Origin: CADEDV01 sp964412375
GTDB lineage: Bacteria; Bacteroidota; Bacteroidia; Chitinophagales; Chitinophagaceae
Assembly: GCA_964412375.1 (NCBI GenBank)
Contig: CAYPOD010000026.1
Location: 1 to 48,200, forward strand
Direction: 5' to 3'
Length of the DNA: 48,200 nt
Shown: positions 25,245 to 34,450 of the stretch, piece by piece
How the letters are laid out: every line of letters begins with the position of its first letter
How positions within the stretch are numbered: the first letter of the stretch is position 1
The notes under the pieces: model-generated
Database searches by the model: none
What the model was told of the DNA's origin: nothing
Seen by the model: the letters and a program-made list of their open reading frames with translations, nothing else
Program-made: the position numbers and the translations under genes

Positions 25245-26141
25245 TTAACCTATTACTTCCTTTTGTTTCACTTCTTCATACAAAGTATGGATCAAACCAT
25301 CAGCTAACCCTATTTTAGGCACAAATATTTCTTCGGTATCGGCCCAGCGCATTACATTAATATAAATAAGAAGGGCTGGTACAATCACATCGGCACGGTC
25401 TTCCCTCAGTTTATATAAACTCATCCTTTGGGGCATTTCCAGGTTACTGAATTCTTTGAAATAGTCCCGCAGCAGGTCAAGGGAAAGGGGTTTGCCTTCT
25501 TTTCTTTTTGAGATCGAAAATATTTTGTTGATGTTGCCGCCCGAGCCAATCGCCGTCACATGATGGTAGCCTTTGGTTTTGGTTCGGATAAACTCTTTCA
25601 TTTCATCCCACTGTGCTTCACTTACCTGGTTTTTGAGTAGCCGGATCGTGCCGATGTTGAACGATTCTTTAAAGATCAGTTTTCCATCGCTGAAAAATGT
25701 GAGTTCTGTGCTGCCACCGCCCACATCAATATATAAGTAGGATTCTTCTGTATCCATATTTTCGGCAATATGATTTTCGTAGATCAACGAGGCCTCTTCC
25801 TGACCGCTGATGATATGAATGTCTATGCCGGTCTCAGCTTTTACCCTTTTGAGGATTTCCACACCGTTCACAGCATCCCGCATGGCACTGGTAGCGCAGG
25901 CTTTTAGGTGTTTCACTTCATATACATCGAGCAGAAGTTTATAGGATTTAACTGTTTTCAGGATCTTTTCTGTTTTGGCAGGAGTGATCACTCCTTTGTC
26001 AAACACATCAAAACCAAGCCGCAACGGCACACGGACAAGGGCAGTTTTGATGAACTCAGCTTTATTTTGCGGGCCGGGCATTACATCACTTATCAATAAT
26101 CTTGCGGCGTTGCTTCCAATGTCAATGGCTGCCAGTCTCAC
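25245..26141 (-). CDS. Exopolyphosphatase-like phosphatase (Ppx/GppA family)
   Basis: A 298-residue ASKHA-fold phosphatase. It opens with AAIDIGSNAARLLI and has the second phosphate loop YIDVGGGSTELTFF and a third Gly-rich segment AIGSGGNINKI. It is the short, two-domain form lacking the C-terminal HD-like part of E. coli Ppx. Family members hydrolyse inorganic polyphosphate or pppGpp. Its start overlaps the end of ppk by 20 bases, so synthesis and breakdown enzymes of polyphosphate are translationally coupled; this supports a polyphosphate substrate. Confidence 0.92.
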   Translation of the reverse strand: MRLAAIDIGSNAARLLISDVMPGPQNKAEFIKTALVRVPLRLGFDVFDKGVITPAKTEKILKTVKSYKLLLDVYEVKHLKACATSAMRDAVNGVEILKRVKAETGIDIHIISGQEEASLIYENHIAENMDTEESYLYIDVGGGSTELTFFSDGKLIFKESFNIGTIRLLKNQVSEAQWDEMKEFIRTKTKGYHHVTAIGSGGNINKIFSISKRKEGKPLSLDLLRDYFKEFSNLEMPQRMSLYKLREDRADVIVPALLIYINVMRWADTEEIFVPKIGLADGLIHTLYEEVKQKEVIG

Positions 26142-28212
26142 TTGGGGTCAATGTTTTTTTATACAGGAAATTATATGTTTCAACCTGGGAACGGATTTTC
26201 TTACGGGTCGTTCTGACATATTCATTGTTCAGTTCGTTATCGAGCCACCTGGCTTTTACATTATCCTGCAATTGTATATTCAGAATCTCTTTGAGTTCCT
26301 CTTTTATGTCTGCATCCCATACCGGGCAGGTGGCTTCCACACGGTGTTCCAGGTTTCTTAACATCCAGTCAGCCGAAGATAGATAAACTTTCTCTTTACC
26401 CCGGTTGTGAAATACCCACACTCTTGCATGTTCAAGATATTCGTCCACGATGCTGATGGCTCTTACTGGTTGCCTGAATTTTTTATTTTGCGAACGCATA
26501 CAAAAAATGCCTCTTACAATTAACCGAATCGGTACACCTGCCCTTGCAGCTTCGTATAACTTTTGTATCATATCCGCATCGGAGAGAGAATTCATCTTAA
26601 GGGTGATGCCGCAGGGTTTACGTTTTTTAGCACTCCTGATTTCGTTATCAATCAATGCCAGCATTTCCTGTTTCACAAAATGAGGGCTGGGTATAACAGT
26701 TTTACAATCCCTCAAAAAATGCATCCCTGTTTTAGGTTGTTCCAGGAAACTGAATATACGGTTTACATCGGCCATGATCTTTTGGTTGGAAGTCAGCAGG
26801 CAGTGATCACCATAAACTTTTGCTGTTTTTTCATTCAGGTTACCCGTGCTGACAAATCCATAGTGAACAAAGCTTTCTTTTACTTTTTTCCGTATCACAC
26901 AAATTTTTGAATGTACTTTCATATTGGGAATTTCCACCAACACCCTGGCGCCTTCTTCTTCAAGCCTGTTCTTCCATTCAATATTTGCTTCTTCTTCAAA
27001 CCTTGCCCGCAGTTCCAGCATCACGATCACTTCTTTCCCGTTTCTCACGGCATTGATCAGTGCATTAATAATGCGGGATTGCTGGGCCAGCCGGTAACAG
27101 GTGATCTTGATACTGGTCACATCAGGATCAAAAGCGGCTTCCCGTATCAGGTCAATCAGCGGGGTAAAGGAATGATAGGGCAGGTGAAGCATCACATCCC
27201 GTTCAATGATCACATCCGACACACGGTGGTCTTTCAGCAAAGGATGATCAAAGGGTTTTTTACGTTTTGTTTTTTCTTTAAAGACCTGTTCCGGGAAATC
27301 CATAAAGTGGCGAAAATTGTGGATGCGTCCACCCGGGATAAGATTATCTCTTTTGGTGAGATTTAACCGGCGGATCAGGTATTCCAGCATACCCGGATCC
27401 ATATCCCGGTCATATACAAAACGGACGGGTTTCCCTTTTCTCCTGTTCTTTAGCCCTCTTTCAATTTTCTGAATAATGCTGGTCGAAATATCATTATCAA
27501 TATCCATCTCTGCATCCCTTGTCACCTTGAATATATGTGACTGGTATTGGTCATAGCCGAAATAATAAAAAATATCAGGCAGGTTAAACCGGATAATGTC
27601 TTCCAGCAACATGATATGATGTTCTTCCGATTTGGAAGGGAGTATGAGAAACCGACCCAATACCCTGCTGGGTATTTCAATCAGGGCATACTTTTTCTTT
27701 AAGGCACTTTCTTTTTTCCACATGACCACAGCCAGGTAAATGGATTTATCCCGCAGGTGCGGAAACTCGGGGATGTTTTCGATCATCAGCGGAATAATGT
27801 TGGAGGAAACCTCTTCTTCATAATAGCGGCGAACAAATTCCTGCTGCTCATGGTTCAGTTCTTTTTCTGTTTTCAGGAAGATCTTATTTTCTTTCATTTT
27901 TTGTTGCACATCTTCCCAGATTCGGTTGAATTCTCCCTGCTGGTTCAATACGATCATCTGTATCTCATCAAGAATACTTTGCGGATCAGCTTCAAGGTGC
28001 ATATTTGCTTTGCTGCCAAATTTCATCATCCTTTTCAGGGTGGCCACCCTCACCCTAAAGAATTCATCAAGATTATTGGAGAAAATACCAAGAAAGCGGA
28101 TGCGTTCACGCAACGGTACTGTGGGATCGCCTGCTTCCTGCAACACTCTCGCATTAAATGAAAGCCAACTGATGTCCCTTGCGATAAGTTTGGGTAAAAC
28201 TTGTTGTGTCAT
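26122..28212 (-). CDS. ppk1: Polyphosphate kinase 1
   Basis: Polymerises the terminal phosphate of ATP into polyphosphate at the inner membrane. The 696-residue protein carries the N-terminal segment ISWLSFNARVLQEA, and the phospholipase-D-like catalytic half with the autophosphorylated His most likely H434 in KVHSKICVI, aligned with E. coli H435. A second conserved block is YVSTGNLNE-like (FVSTGNLNEKTAK). Length is that of the family. The 95-base gap upstream to the flippase-like gene shows no clear promoter; the gene is followed by an overlapping ppx-like gene. Confidence 0.97.
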   Translation of the reverse strand: MTQQVLPKLIARDISWLSFNARVLQEAGDPTVPLRERIRFLGIFSNNLDEFFRVRVATLKRMMKFGSKANMHLEADPQSILDEIQMIVLNQQGEFNRIWEDVQQKMKENKIFLKTEKELNHEQQEFVRRYYEEEVSSNIIPLMIENIPEFPHLRDKSIYLAVVMWKKESALKKKYALIEIPSRVLGRFLILPSKSEEHHIMLLEDIIRFNLPDIFYYFGYDQYQSHIFKVTRDAEMDIDNDISTSIIQKIERGLKNRRKGKPVRFVYDRDMDPGMLEYLIRRLNLTKRDNLIPGGRIHNFRHFMDFPEQVFKEKTKRKKPFDHPLLKDHRVSDVIIERDVMLHLPYHSFTPLIDLIREAAFDPDVTSIKITCYRLAQQSRIINALINAVRNGKEVIVMLELRARFEEEANIEWKNRLEEEGARVLVEIPNMKVHSKICVIRKKVKESFVHYGFVSTGNLNEKTAKVYGDHCLLTSNQKIMADVNRIFSFLEQPKTGMHFLRDCKTVIPSPHFVKQEMLALIDNEIRSAKKRKPCGITLKMNSLSDADMIQKLYEAARAGVPIRLIVRGIFCMRSQNKKFRQPVRAISIVDEYLEHARVWVFHNRGKEKVYLSSADWMLRNLEHRVEATCPVWDADIKEELKEILNIQLQDNVKARWLDNELNNEYVRTTRKKIRSQVETYNFLYKKTLTPSETGSH

Positions 28213-28307
28213 AGCCTGCCTGGTTGTTCAGTGATAAGATATGAAATTAAGCAAGAACGGTTAACGGTCGTATTAAGTTTTTCGTAAAGTGAAATACACA
28301 GTACAGT

Positions 28308-29300
28308 TTACTTTTTATTATACCAGGGAATGGCCAGGAAACTAATAAAACCACCTACCAGGATGACGGCGGTTTGTGCCAGCCATAACAGCCAGCCAAA
28401 AGCCAACCCTATACCTAATGGCAAACCATAAAGGTGCATGGTCTTTTGCAGCAGGAAAGCATAGGCGCCGATGCCGCCGGGAGTAACGATCATGCCGATG
28501 CTGCCTGCTGATAAAATAGTGAAGGCCTCCCTGATACCATATTGACTGGTTTCCTGCAGCGCAAAAAGGCCTATATATCCGCCGGCGAGGTAAAGCGACC
28601 AAATCATGACTGTCAGCACCAGGAACAGGCGTCTTCTTTTAAGATGCTGAATGGCGCTGACCCCTTGCCAGACCCTCGTTGCAATTTTTCTTATCGCAGC
28701 AACAACATCAGCAAGTCGTTTCTTTTTGATGATCATCCAAGCTGCTATCACGATCAGCACCATGGCTATGATTATACCGGGAAGAAGGAAACTGCTGGTT
28801 GGTTTTTCCTTTTCTTCACCGGTTGGAAAAAAAGTATTAAGCAACTTACCATAGAGGTCTGGCTGGATACCAAGTGTGATCCCAAAAACAATCAGCAGGC
28901 AAATGGCGTCAATAATACGTTCAAGTATGATAGTACCTATCAGTTTATCAACAGGCACTTTTTCATAACGGGCCAGCACTGTGCATTTCAGCACTTCACC
29001 CAATCGTGGCACGGCGAGGTTGGTTAAATAACCTATCAGGACAGCAAAGACTGTATTGGCTGTTCGGGGACGGTAGCCCATGGACTCAATAAGCAGTTTC
29101 CACCGGGCTGCCCTCAAAAAATGACTCAGCAACAAAATGACAAACACCGGTATGATAAGCCAGTAGCGGGCATTTTTCATCGCCTGCCTGATCTGTGATT
29201 TATCATCTGCACTTAGGTCACGGATTGCCCACCATACCAGGAAAACTCCTAATCCCAGGAAGAAACAATATTGAAGTATGAGACGGAGTCTTTTGTTCAT
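28308..29300 (-). CDS. Lysylphosphatidylglycerol-synthase-type transmembrane (flippase-like) protein
   Basis: A polytopic inner-membrane protein of 330 residues with about eight hydrophobic segments, of the UPF0104/LPG synthase TM family (related to the flippase half of MprF). Recognisable features are LLSHFLRAARWKLLIESMG and the late motif GSIGMIVTPGGIGAYAFLLQK. It has no C-terminal lysyl-transferase domain, so it is not a full MprF; lipid or substrate is unknown. I start at the ATG at 29300 (MNKRLRLILQYCFF); an in-frame ATG at 29336 adds 12 residues and nearly reaches panD. It is the third gene after panC and panD. Confidence 0.88.
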   Translation of the reverse strand: MNKRLRLILQYCFFLGLGVFLVWWAIRDLSADDKSQIRQAMKNARYWLIIPVFVILLLSHFLRAARWKLLIESMGYRPRTANTVFAVLIGYLTNLAVPRLGEVLKCTVLARYEKVPVDKLIGTIILERIIDAICLLIVFGITLGIQPDLYGKLLNTFFPTGEEKEKPTSSFLLPGIIIAMVLIVIAAWMIIKKKRLADVVAAIRKIATRVWQGVSAIQHLKRRRLFLVLTVMIWSLYLAGGYIGLFALQETSQYGIREAFTILSAGSIGMIVTPGGIGAYAFLLQKTMHLYGLPLGIGLAFGWLLWLAQTAVILVGGFISFLAIPWYNKK

Positions 29301-29354
29301 TGTTACCGAAAATAGCGAGGCCCTCCTGAATTGCAAAACAACAAATGATGAATA

Positions 29355-29699
29355 TCAGGGTTTGTTTCCTTCTTTTGGAAAAACAAGACGGGGAGAAAAA
29401 GTTTTTGCTTCTTCAAAATCCATTTGTGCATAGGAAATGATCACCACCACATCACCTGTCATGCCGCGGCGGGCAGCGGGACCATTGAGGCAAACAATAC
29501 CCGAACCTTTCTTGCCTTTGATGACATAGGTTTCAAGTCTTTCACCATTATTGACGTTTACCACCTGCACTTTTTCGTTTTCAATCAGGTTAGCAGCCAC
29601 CATAAGGTCTTCATCCAGGGTGAGGCTGCCTACATAATTGAGGTTAGCTTCTGTGATGACAGCACGATGGATCTTTGATTTAAGTATTTCTATTTGCAT
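29355..29699 (-). CDS. panD: Aspartate 1-decarboxylase PanD (pyruvoyl-dependent)
   Basis: Makes beta-alanine from aspartate for pantothenate. The 114-residue precursor has the self-cleavage site Gly24-Ser25 (NYVGS), Ser25 becoming the pyruvoyl group, and the conserved NGPAARRG loop. Lengths of 113-126 are usual. It follows panC by 25 bases on the same strand, consistent with an operon whose products meet at the PanC reaction. Confidence 0.97.
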   Translation of the reverse strand: MQIEILKSKIHRAVITEANLNYVGSLTLDEDLMVAANLIENEKVQVVNVNNGERLETYVIKGKKGSGIVCLNGPAARRGMTGDVVVIISYAQMDFEEAKTFSPRLVFPKEGNKP

Positions 29700-29724
29700 A
29701 AGTGCGGCAAAGTTAAAGCAGGCT

Positions 29725-30573
29725 TCAATTCAGCAGCATATTATCAATCAGCCGCACTTCATTATTATAGGCTGCAACAAGGGCTACGATTTTTTCCCTG
29801 CCGTCCCAATGGCTAATAAGAGAAAGATCATCTGCGTTGGCCACTTCTACATATTCAGGTTGCAGGCCTTTTTCCACCAGCATGGCAATTGCATTGGCTT
29901 TTAGTTTTTCAACTGAGCCTGGATTGATATTTTCACGGATATAGCTTAAGGATTTGAACAGGGCGGAGGCCCGTTCTCTTTCAATTGTATTCAACCTCAT
30001 ATTGCGGCTGCTCATGGCAAGACCGTCAGCTTCACGGACAGTCGGGGAAATGCGGAGTCTTATAGTTGTATCAAGACCTGTTAGTGTAAGAAGCCGGCTG
30101 ATTATCATGCATTGCTGGTAGTCCTTTTGGCCCAGATATAAATTTGCTGGTTTCACGATGTCCAGGAGGCGATGAACCACCATGCATACTCCCTGGAAAT
30201 GGCCGGGTCTGAATTTACCTTCCAGCACTGTTTCAAGATAACCCAAGTCATAGGATTCCTTTTTATAACCCGGAGGATAGATTTCTTCAACGGAAGGCAA
30301 AAACAAAACATCACAACCTGCTTTTTCGAGCATATAGATGTCTTTGTCAAGGGTGACAGGATATTTTTCAAAATCTGCGGCATTGTTGAACTGGGTGGGG
30401 TTCACGAATATGCTGCAAACTGTAATTCCCGTCTCACTTTTACTTTTTGTTATTAAGGATATATGGCCAGTATGTAAAGCACCCATTGTTGGGACAAAAC
30501 CTGTTTTCAGGCCGGCTTTCTCCTGTGCATCAAGGTAATGGCGAAGAGCAAGTGCTTTTTTAAATAAGATCAT
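29725..30573 (-). CDS. panC: Pantothenate synthetase PanC
   Basis: Joins pantoate and beta-alanine using ATP. The 282-residue protein has the nucleotide-binding HxGH motif (HTGH, 34-37) in FVPTMGALHTGHISLI, the segment FVNPTQF, YLGQKDYQQ and the SSRN loop (MSSRNMRL). All are typical. It is first in panC-panD-flippase, transcribed away from the GT5-like gene across a 104-base divergent gap. Confidence 0.97.
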   Translation of the reverse strand: MILFKKALALRHYLDAQEKAGLKTGFVPTMGALHTGHISLITKSKSETGITVCSIFVNPTQFNNAADFEKYPVTLDKDIYMLEKAGCDVLFLPSVEEIYPPGYKKESYDLGYLETVLEGKFRPGHFQGVCMVVHRLLDIVKPANLYLGQKDYQQCMIISRLLTLTGLDTTIRLRISPTVREADGLAMSSRNMRLNTIERERASALFKSLSYIRENINPGSVEKLKANAIAMLVEKGLQPEYVEVANADDLSLISHWDGREKIVALVAAYNNEVRLIDNMLLN

Positions 30574-30631
30574 TTTGCAAGTTTTTGCAGGTTGAATTCG
30601 TTGTTCGGGGCGGATTTAAAGATAAAATGGC

Positions 30632-30639
30632 TAACTTTG
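30632..30639 (+). promoter_or_regulatory. -7 promoter element (TAACTTTG) of the GT5-like gene
   Basis: TAACTTTG matches TAnnTTTG 38 bases before the ATG at 30678. No TTTG at the -33 position. No matching element was found on the minus strand for panC in the same gap. Confidence 0.45.
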
Positions 30640-30677
30640 CCACCTTTCTAAAAACAGGTTAAACAAAACGGATACAA

Positions 30678-31490
30678 ATGTCAGCAAAGAAAAGGATTCT
30701 GTTTATAGCAAATGAGATGTCGCCCTACCTGGAGCTGACCGAGTTTTCAGAGATCGTCAACAAACTAGCCATCAAAGCAAATGACAACGGGTTTGAAGTG
30801 CGATGCATCATGCCCCGTTTTGGTGTGATCAATGAACGCCGTCACCGGCTGCATGAAGTGGTGAGGCTGTCGGGTATCAATGTTACTGTAGATAATGATG
30901 ATATGCCCTTGCAGATCAAAGTGGCATCATTGCCCAGTGCCCGGTTGCAGGTTTATTTCCTGGAGAATGAAGACCTTTTTAAACGCAAAGCTATTTTCCA
31001 TAATGAAGAAGAAAAATGGTTTGAGGACAACGATCTGCGTACGGTTTTCTTTTGCAAAGGGGCTCTTGAAACAGTAAAAAAATTTGGCTGGCCACCGGAT
31101 ATTATCCATTGCAGTGGCTGGATGACAGGATTGATTCCAGCTTACCTGAAAACAGTTTATAAAAAAGAACCTGTGTTTGCCCATAGTAAAGTTGTTTTCA
31201 CCATTGGCCAGAATACTTTCAAAGAAAAACTCGGCGGCGATTTCATCAAGAAAGCGCTGATCCATGCTTCGATGAAAGAAAAAGACCTGGAAGTGTTTAA
31301 AGAAGCTAACAATACTGCGATGTTCCGCGGAGGTGCTGCGTATGCTGATGCCATCACTTTTGGAGCTGAGAAAATCGAAAAGAAACTGGTTGATGAATTC
31401 ACGAAAGTGAGAGGAAAGAAGACATTATTGTATAATGAAGAATCAGATTTAACAGACTATTTACAACTCTATGGCGAACTTGCCAAATAA
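30678..31490 (+). CDS. Glycogen/starch synthase N-domain-like protein, probably not catalytic
   Basis: A 270-residue protein resembling only the N-terminal Rossmann domain of GT5 glycogen synthase (GlgA, about 480 residues). It keeps the opening pattern KRILFIANEMSPY, VRCIMPRFG and PDIIHCSGWMTGLIPAYL. The ADP-glucose motif KTGGL, which in GlgA follows the first strand, is replaced by ELTEFSE, and the whole C-terminal GT-B domain with its active site is missing. The frame is intact and ends normally, so this looks like a maintained small protein rather than a fresh truncation. It is divergent from panC and followed after 31 bases by a DUF4270 lipoprotein. I doubt it makes glycogen. Confidence 0.8.
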   Translation: MSAKKRILFIANEMSPYLELTEFSEIVNKLAIKANDNGFEVRCIMPRFGVINERRHRLHEVVRLSGINVTVDNDDMPLQIKVASLPSARLQVYFLENEDLFKRKAIFHNEEEKWFEDNDLRTVFFCKGALETVKKFGWPPDIIHCSGWMTGLIPAYLKTVYKKEPVFAHSKVVFTIGQNTFKEKLGGDFIKKALIHASMKEKDLEVFKEANNTAMFRGGAAYADAITFGAEKIEKKLVDEFTKVRGKKTLLYNEESDLTDYLQLYGELAK

Positions 31491-31521
31491 TCAATTTCTA
31501 ACCCGGAACTAAATCTCTTTT

Positions 31522-32970
31522 GTGAAGAACAGACTGTTTGCACTGCTGGGCCTTTTCATTTTCACTGTACTCATTTTTTTATCCTGCCGCAAAATCAATG
31601 ATGCCACTGAACTGGGTGGAGATCTGATCCCTGTCGTGGATAATATCACCACCTTTGACACTACCCTGACTGTTGAAACTTACAATGGCATATTTGATCC
31701 TTTAGTGGATTCAACCGTTCTTGTTACAGGGGATGACGTATTCCTGGGGCAGATCAGCAATGACCCGATTTTTGGACAAACGGATGCAAGACTGTTCATG
31801 GAATTAAAACCCCCTTATTACCGGTATATTTTTGAGAACAAGAGTGACAGCCTGCATCTTGATTCTGTTGTGCTGGTGCTGGACTACCAGGGAACATACG
31901 GAGATACCAATAGTGCCCAGACAATAAGAGTATATGAAATTGATAATAATGTAAATTTCAGGTTTGATTCGACATACAGGATTACCCAGAATTCAATTGC
32001 CTATTCCAGCCTTCTGGGTCAAAGAACTTTTTTTCCTTACCAGTTGAAAGATTCCGTTAAAACATTTGACGACACAACCGTGAGCCAGTTGCGGATAAGG
32101 CTGGATGATGCATTTGGCACCCGTTTGCTCGGCTATGATTCAACGAATTCACCCGTCACCGGGGCTTATTATTCTGATTCCGCTTTCAAAACAAAATTCA
32201 GGGGATTTGCACTTGAGTCGTTATCGGGTAATGCTTTAATGAGGTTTAGTCTACAGGGGAATAATACCAAACTTGTATTATATTATCGCTACGACAAGAA
32301 CCTTGTTCCCAACGCAGATACCACTTACCGCACCTTTAATTTCACACTGCAGTCTGCATCTGCAAACTACATAGCAAGGACACACCCGGCGCCTATCGTC
32401 AGCACTGCCGGTGATAATGTCGAAGATCAGATCGTTTACCTGCAAAATACACCCGGCACTTTTGCAAGGGTAGTCATTCCTGGCCTGGCTTCTTTGAGCA
32501 ACAGGGTGATTCACCGGGCAGAACTCAGCATGGAGCAGGTTTATGATGGCAGTGATACTGTCTTCACTTCACCCATATCACTGATGCTGGATGCTTACGA
32601 TCCGTCTATCTCCACATTCCGGACCATTCCCTATGACATGGCGCCAGATGGAAATGGCAATTTGACTCCATATAGTTTCGGAGGCATTCCCAAAAAAATA
32701 CAGGATGGGTCAGGTAATACGGTTAATGTATGGCGTTTCAATATTTCCCGCTACGTACAGAATGTAGTTAATGGCAATTTCCCGGCGTATGAGCTCAGGG
32801 TTTTTTCACCCTATTATACCATCGAAAAGTATGGGATACCTGGAAAGGTTTCCGATATCAGCAGGACAGTGTTTGTCAACCCCTCTATTGCACAGGGTCG
32901 TGTGAGGCTGGGAGGTGGGAATCATCCTAGCCAGCGAATGCGACTGCGGATCATTTATTCTAAAATTTAG
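31522..32970 (+). CDS. DUF4270 lipoprotein
   Basis: A 482-residue exported protein starting at GTG (31522). The N terminus is a lipoprotein signal: a hydrophobic stretch ending LIFLSC, with Cys22 as the lipidation site. The rest fits the Bacteroidota family DUF4270: early ELGGDLIP, then DDVFLGQISNDPIFGQTDA, and a beta-rich body. Function unknown. From memory, this family is often found beside a small GT5-like protein and pan genes in Bacteroidota, as it is here. It ends 27 bases before a strong hairpin. Confidence 0.88.
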   Translation: MKNRLFALLGLFIFTVLIFLSCRKINDATELGGDLIPVVDNITTFDTTLTVETYNGIFDPLVDSTVLVTGDDVFLGQISNDPIFGQTDARLFMELKPPYYRYIFENKSDSLHLDSVVLVLDYQGTYGDTNSAQTIRVYEIDNNVNFRFDSTYRITQNSIAYSSLLGQRTFFPYQLKDSVKTFDDTTVSQLRIRLDDAFGTRLLGYDSTNSPVTGAYYSDSAFKTKFRGFALESLSGNALMRFSLQGNNTKLVLYYRYDKNLVPNADTTYRTFNFTLQSASANYIARTHPAPIVSTAGDNVEDQIVYLQNTPGTFARVVIPGLASLSNRVIHRAELSMEQVYDGSDTVFTSPISLMLDAYDPSISTFRTIPYDMAPDGNGNLTPYSFGGIPKKIQDGSGNTVNVWRFNISRYVQNVVNGNFPAYELRVFSPYYTIEKYGIPGKVSDISRTVFVNPSIAQGRVRLGGGNHPSQRMRLRIIYSKI

Positions 32971-32996
32971 TGGAAAAGCCAACAGAAATGAATTGT

Positions 32997-33030
32997 ATCG
33001 GGTGCTATCTTTGCACCCGATTTATTTTTT
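32997..33030 (+). terminator. Terminator of the DUF4270 gene, with a promoter-like word in its loop
   Basis: A perfect 9-bp stem ATCGGGTGC (32997-33005) / GCACCCGAT (33013-33021), loop TATCTTT, then TTATTTTTT. It fits a rho-independent terminator. The loop and next base spell TATCTTTG, a full -7 element match (33006-33013), 76 bases before metK, though without a -33 TTTG. Terminator and metK promoter may overlap. Confidence 0.75.
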
Positions 33031-33089
33031 GTCTGATCGTAACGGTCTGACCAATATTAACTAACCCGTATATAAACTAAAACTCTTCT

Positions 33090-34346
33090 ATGCCTTACCT
33101 CTTCACTTCTGAAAGTGTTTCTGAAGGACATCCGGATAAAGTAGCCGACCAGATTTCGGATGCTCTCATTGATAATTTTCTCGCTTTTGACCCGCAGTCA
33201 AAAGTGGCCTGCGAAACCCTGGTTACCACCGGGCAGGTGGTGCTGGCCGGTGAAGTGAAATCAAAAGCTTATCTCGATGTGCAGGAAATTGCCCGTAACG
33301 TAATCCGCAAAATTGGTTACACTAAGAGTGAGTATATGTTTGAGGCAAGCTCTTGTGGTGTACTGTCTGCTATTCATGAGCAGTCATCCGATATTAACCA
33401 AGGGGTTGACCGGAAGAAGAAAGAAGAGCAGGGCGCCGGCGACCAGGGAATGATGTTTGGATATGCTACCAATGAAACGGAACATTATATGCCGTTGGCA
33501 CTAGACCTTGCTCATAACCTGCTGATTGAATTAGCCGCTATCCGCCGGGAAAAAAATTCAAAAATGCCATACCTGCGCCCAGATGCCAAAAGCCAGGTGA
33601 CACTGGAATATGATGACAATAACCAGCCGGTACGCATTGATGCTATCGTAATCTCCACACAGCATGATGATTTTGACAGCGAAGCTAAAATGCTTGCCAA
33701 GATCAAAACAGATGTGATCAATATTCTTATTCCAAGGATAAAATCAAAGTATAAGAAATACGCCAGGCTCTTCAATTCGGATATAAAGTATCATATCAAC
33801 CCAACGGGTAAGTTTGTGATCGGCGGGCCGCATGGCGACACCGGTTTGACCGGCCGCAAGATCATAGTAGATACCTACGGTGGCAAAGGTGCTCATGGTG
33901 GTGGTGCATTCAGCGGGAAAGATCCTTCCAAAGTGGATCGTTCTGCAGCCTATGCCACCCGTCATATTGCCAAAAACCTCGTGGCAGCAGGTTTGTGCAG
34001 TGAAGTGCTCGTGCAGGTTTCTTATGCTATTGGTGTGGCTAAACCTACCAGCATCAATGTGAATACTTACGGTACGGCAAAAGTTAACCTTACAGACGGA
34101 CAGATCAGCAAAATAGTAGAATCGGTATTTGATATGCGTCCTTACTTTATCGAGCAGCGGTTGAAACTGCGTAATCCCATTTACAGCGAAACTGCAGCTT
34201 ATGGTCATATGGGACGTACCCCACAGGTTGTTGAAAAAACATTTATTTCTCCTGATTGTAAGAAAGTTACCAAAAAAGTGGAATTGTTTACATGGGAGAA
34301 ACTGGACTATGTGAACAAAGTGAGAAAAGCTTTTGGTCTTAAATAG
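33090..34346 (+). CDS. metK: S-adenosylmethionine synthetase MetK
   Basis: Makes S-adenosylmethionine from methionine and ATP in the cytoplasm. The 418-residue protein begins FTSESVSEGHPDKVADQISDA, has GDQGMMFGYA, and the P-loop-like segment GGGAFSGKDPSKVDRSAAY near 270-288. It is about 35 residues longer than E. coli MetK because of an insert around residues 100-190, as usual in Bacteroidota. I see no SAM riboswitch architecture in the 119 bases upstream, only the hairpin at 32997-33021. It is followed by its own terminator. Confidence 0.97.
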   Translation: MPYLFTSESVSEGHPDKVADQISDALIDNFLAFDPQSKVACETLVTTGQVVLAGEVKSKAYLDVQEIARNVIRKIGYTKSEYMFEASSCGVLSAIHEQSSDINQGVDRKKKEEQGAGDQGMMFGYATNETEHYMPLALDLAHNLLIELAAIRREKNSKMPYLRPDAKSQVTLEYDDNNQPVRIDAIVISTQHDDFDSEAKMLAKIKTDVINILIPRIKSKYKKYARLFNSDIKYHINPTGKFVIGGPHGDTGLTGRKIIVDTYGGKGAHGGGAFSGKDPSKVDRSAAYATRHIAKNLVAAGLCSEVLVQVSYAIGVAKPTSINVNTYGTAKVNLTDGQISKIVESVFDMRPYFIEQRLKLRNPIYSETAAYGHMGRTPQVVEKTFISPDCKKVTKKVELFTWEKLDYVNKVRKAFGLK

Positions 34347-34381
34347 AAATCAGCATTTAATCCCCGAAAGAGGATGGCTGA

Positions 34382-34420
34382 AACTCCGGGAGGATGAAAA
34401 AATCTTCCGGAGTTTTTTTT
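34382..34420 (+). terminator. Terminator of metK
   Basis: AACTCCGG...CCGGAGTT with an inner extension (AGGAT / ATCTT) followed by a run of T. A smaller hairpin (TCAGC / GCTGA enclosing ATCC / GGAT) lies just before it at about 34350-34378. Confidence 0.88.
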
Positions 34421-34450
34421 GCTGTGTTTCTGTGCCTCGGGGGCTTACAC

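Noticed and set aside
30678..31490. Pseudogene of glycogen synthase
   Set aside because: The frame is intact with a normal stop and its own -7 element, and the next gene follows in 31 bases with no remnant of a C-terminal domain. A maintained small protein is more likely.
32971..33089. SAM riboswitch upstream of metK
   Set aside because: Only one simple hairpin with a T tail is present; I see no multi-helix junction or pseudoknot pattern of SAM-I or SAM-II. A covariance-model search (Rfam) would settle it; a hit would overturn this.
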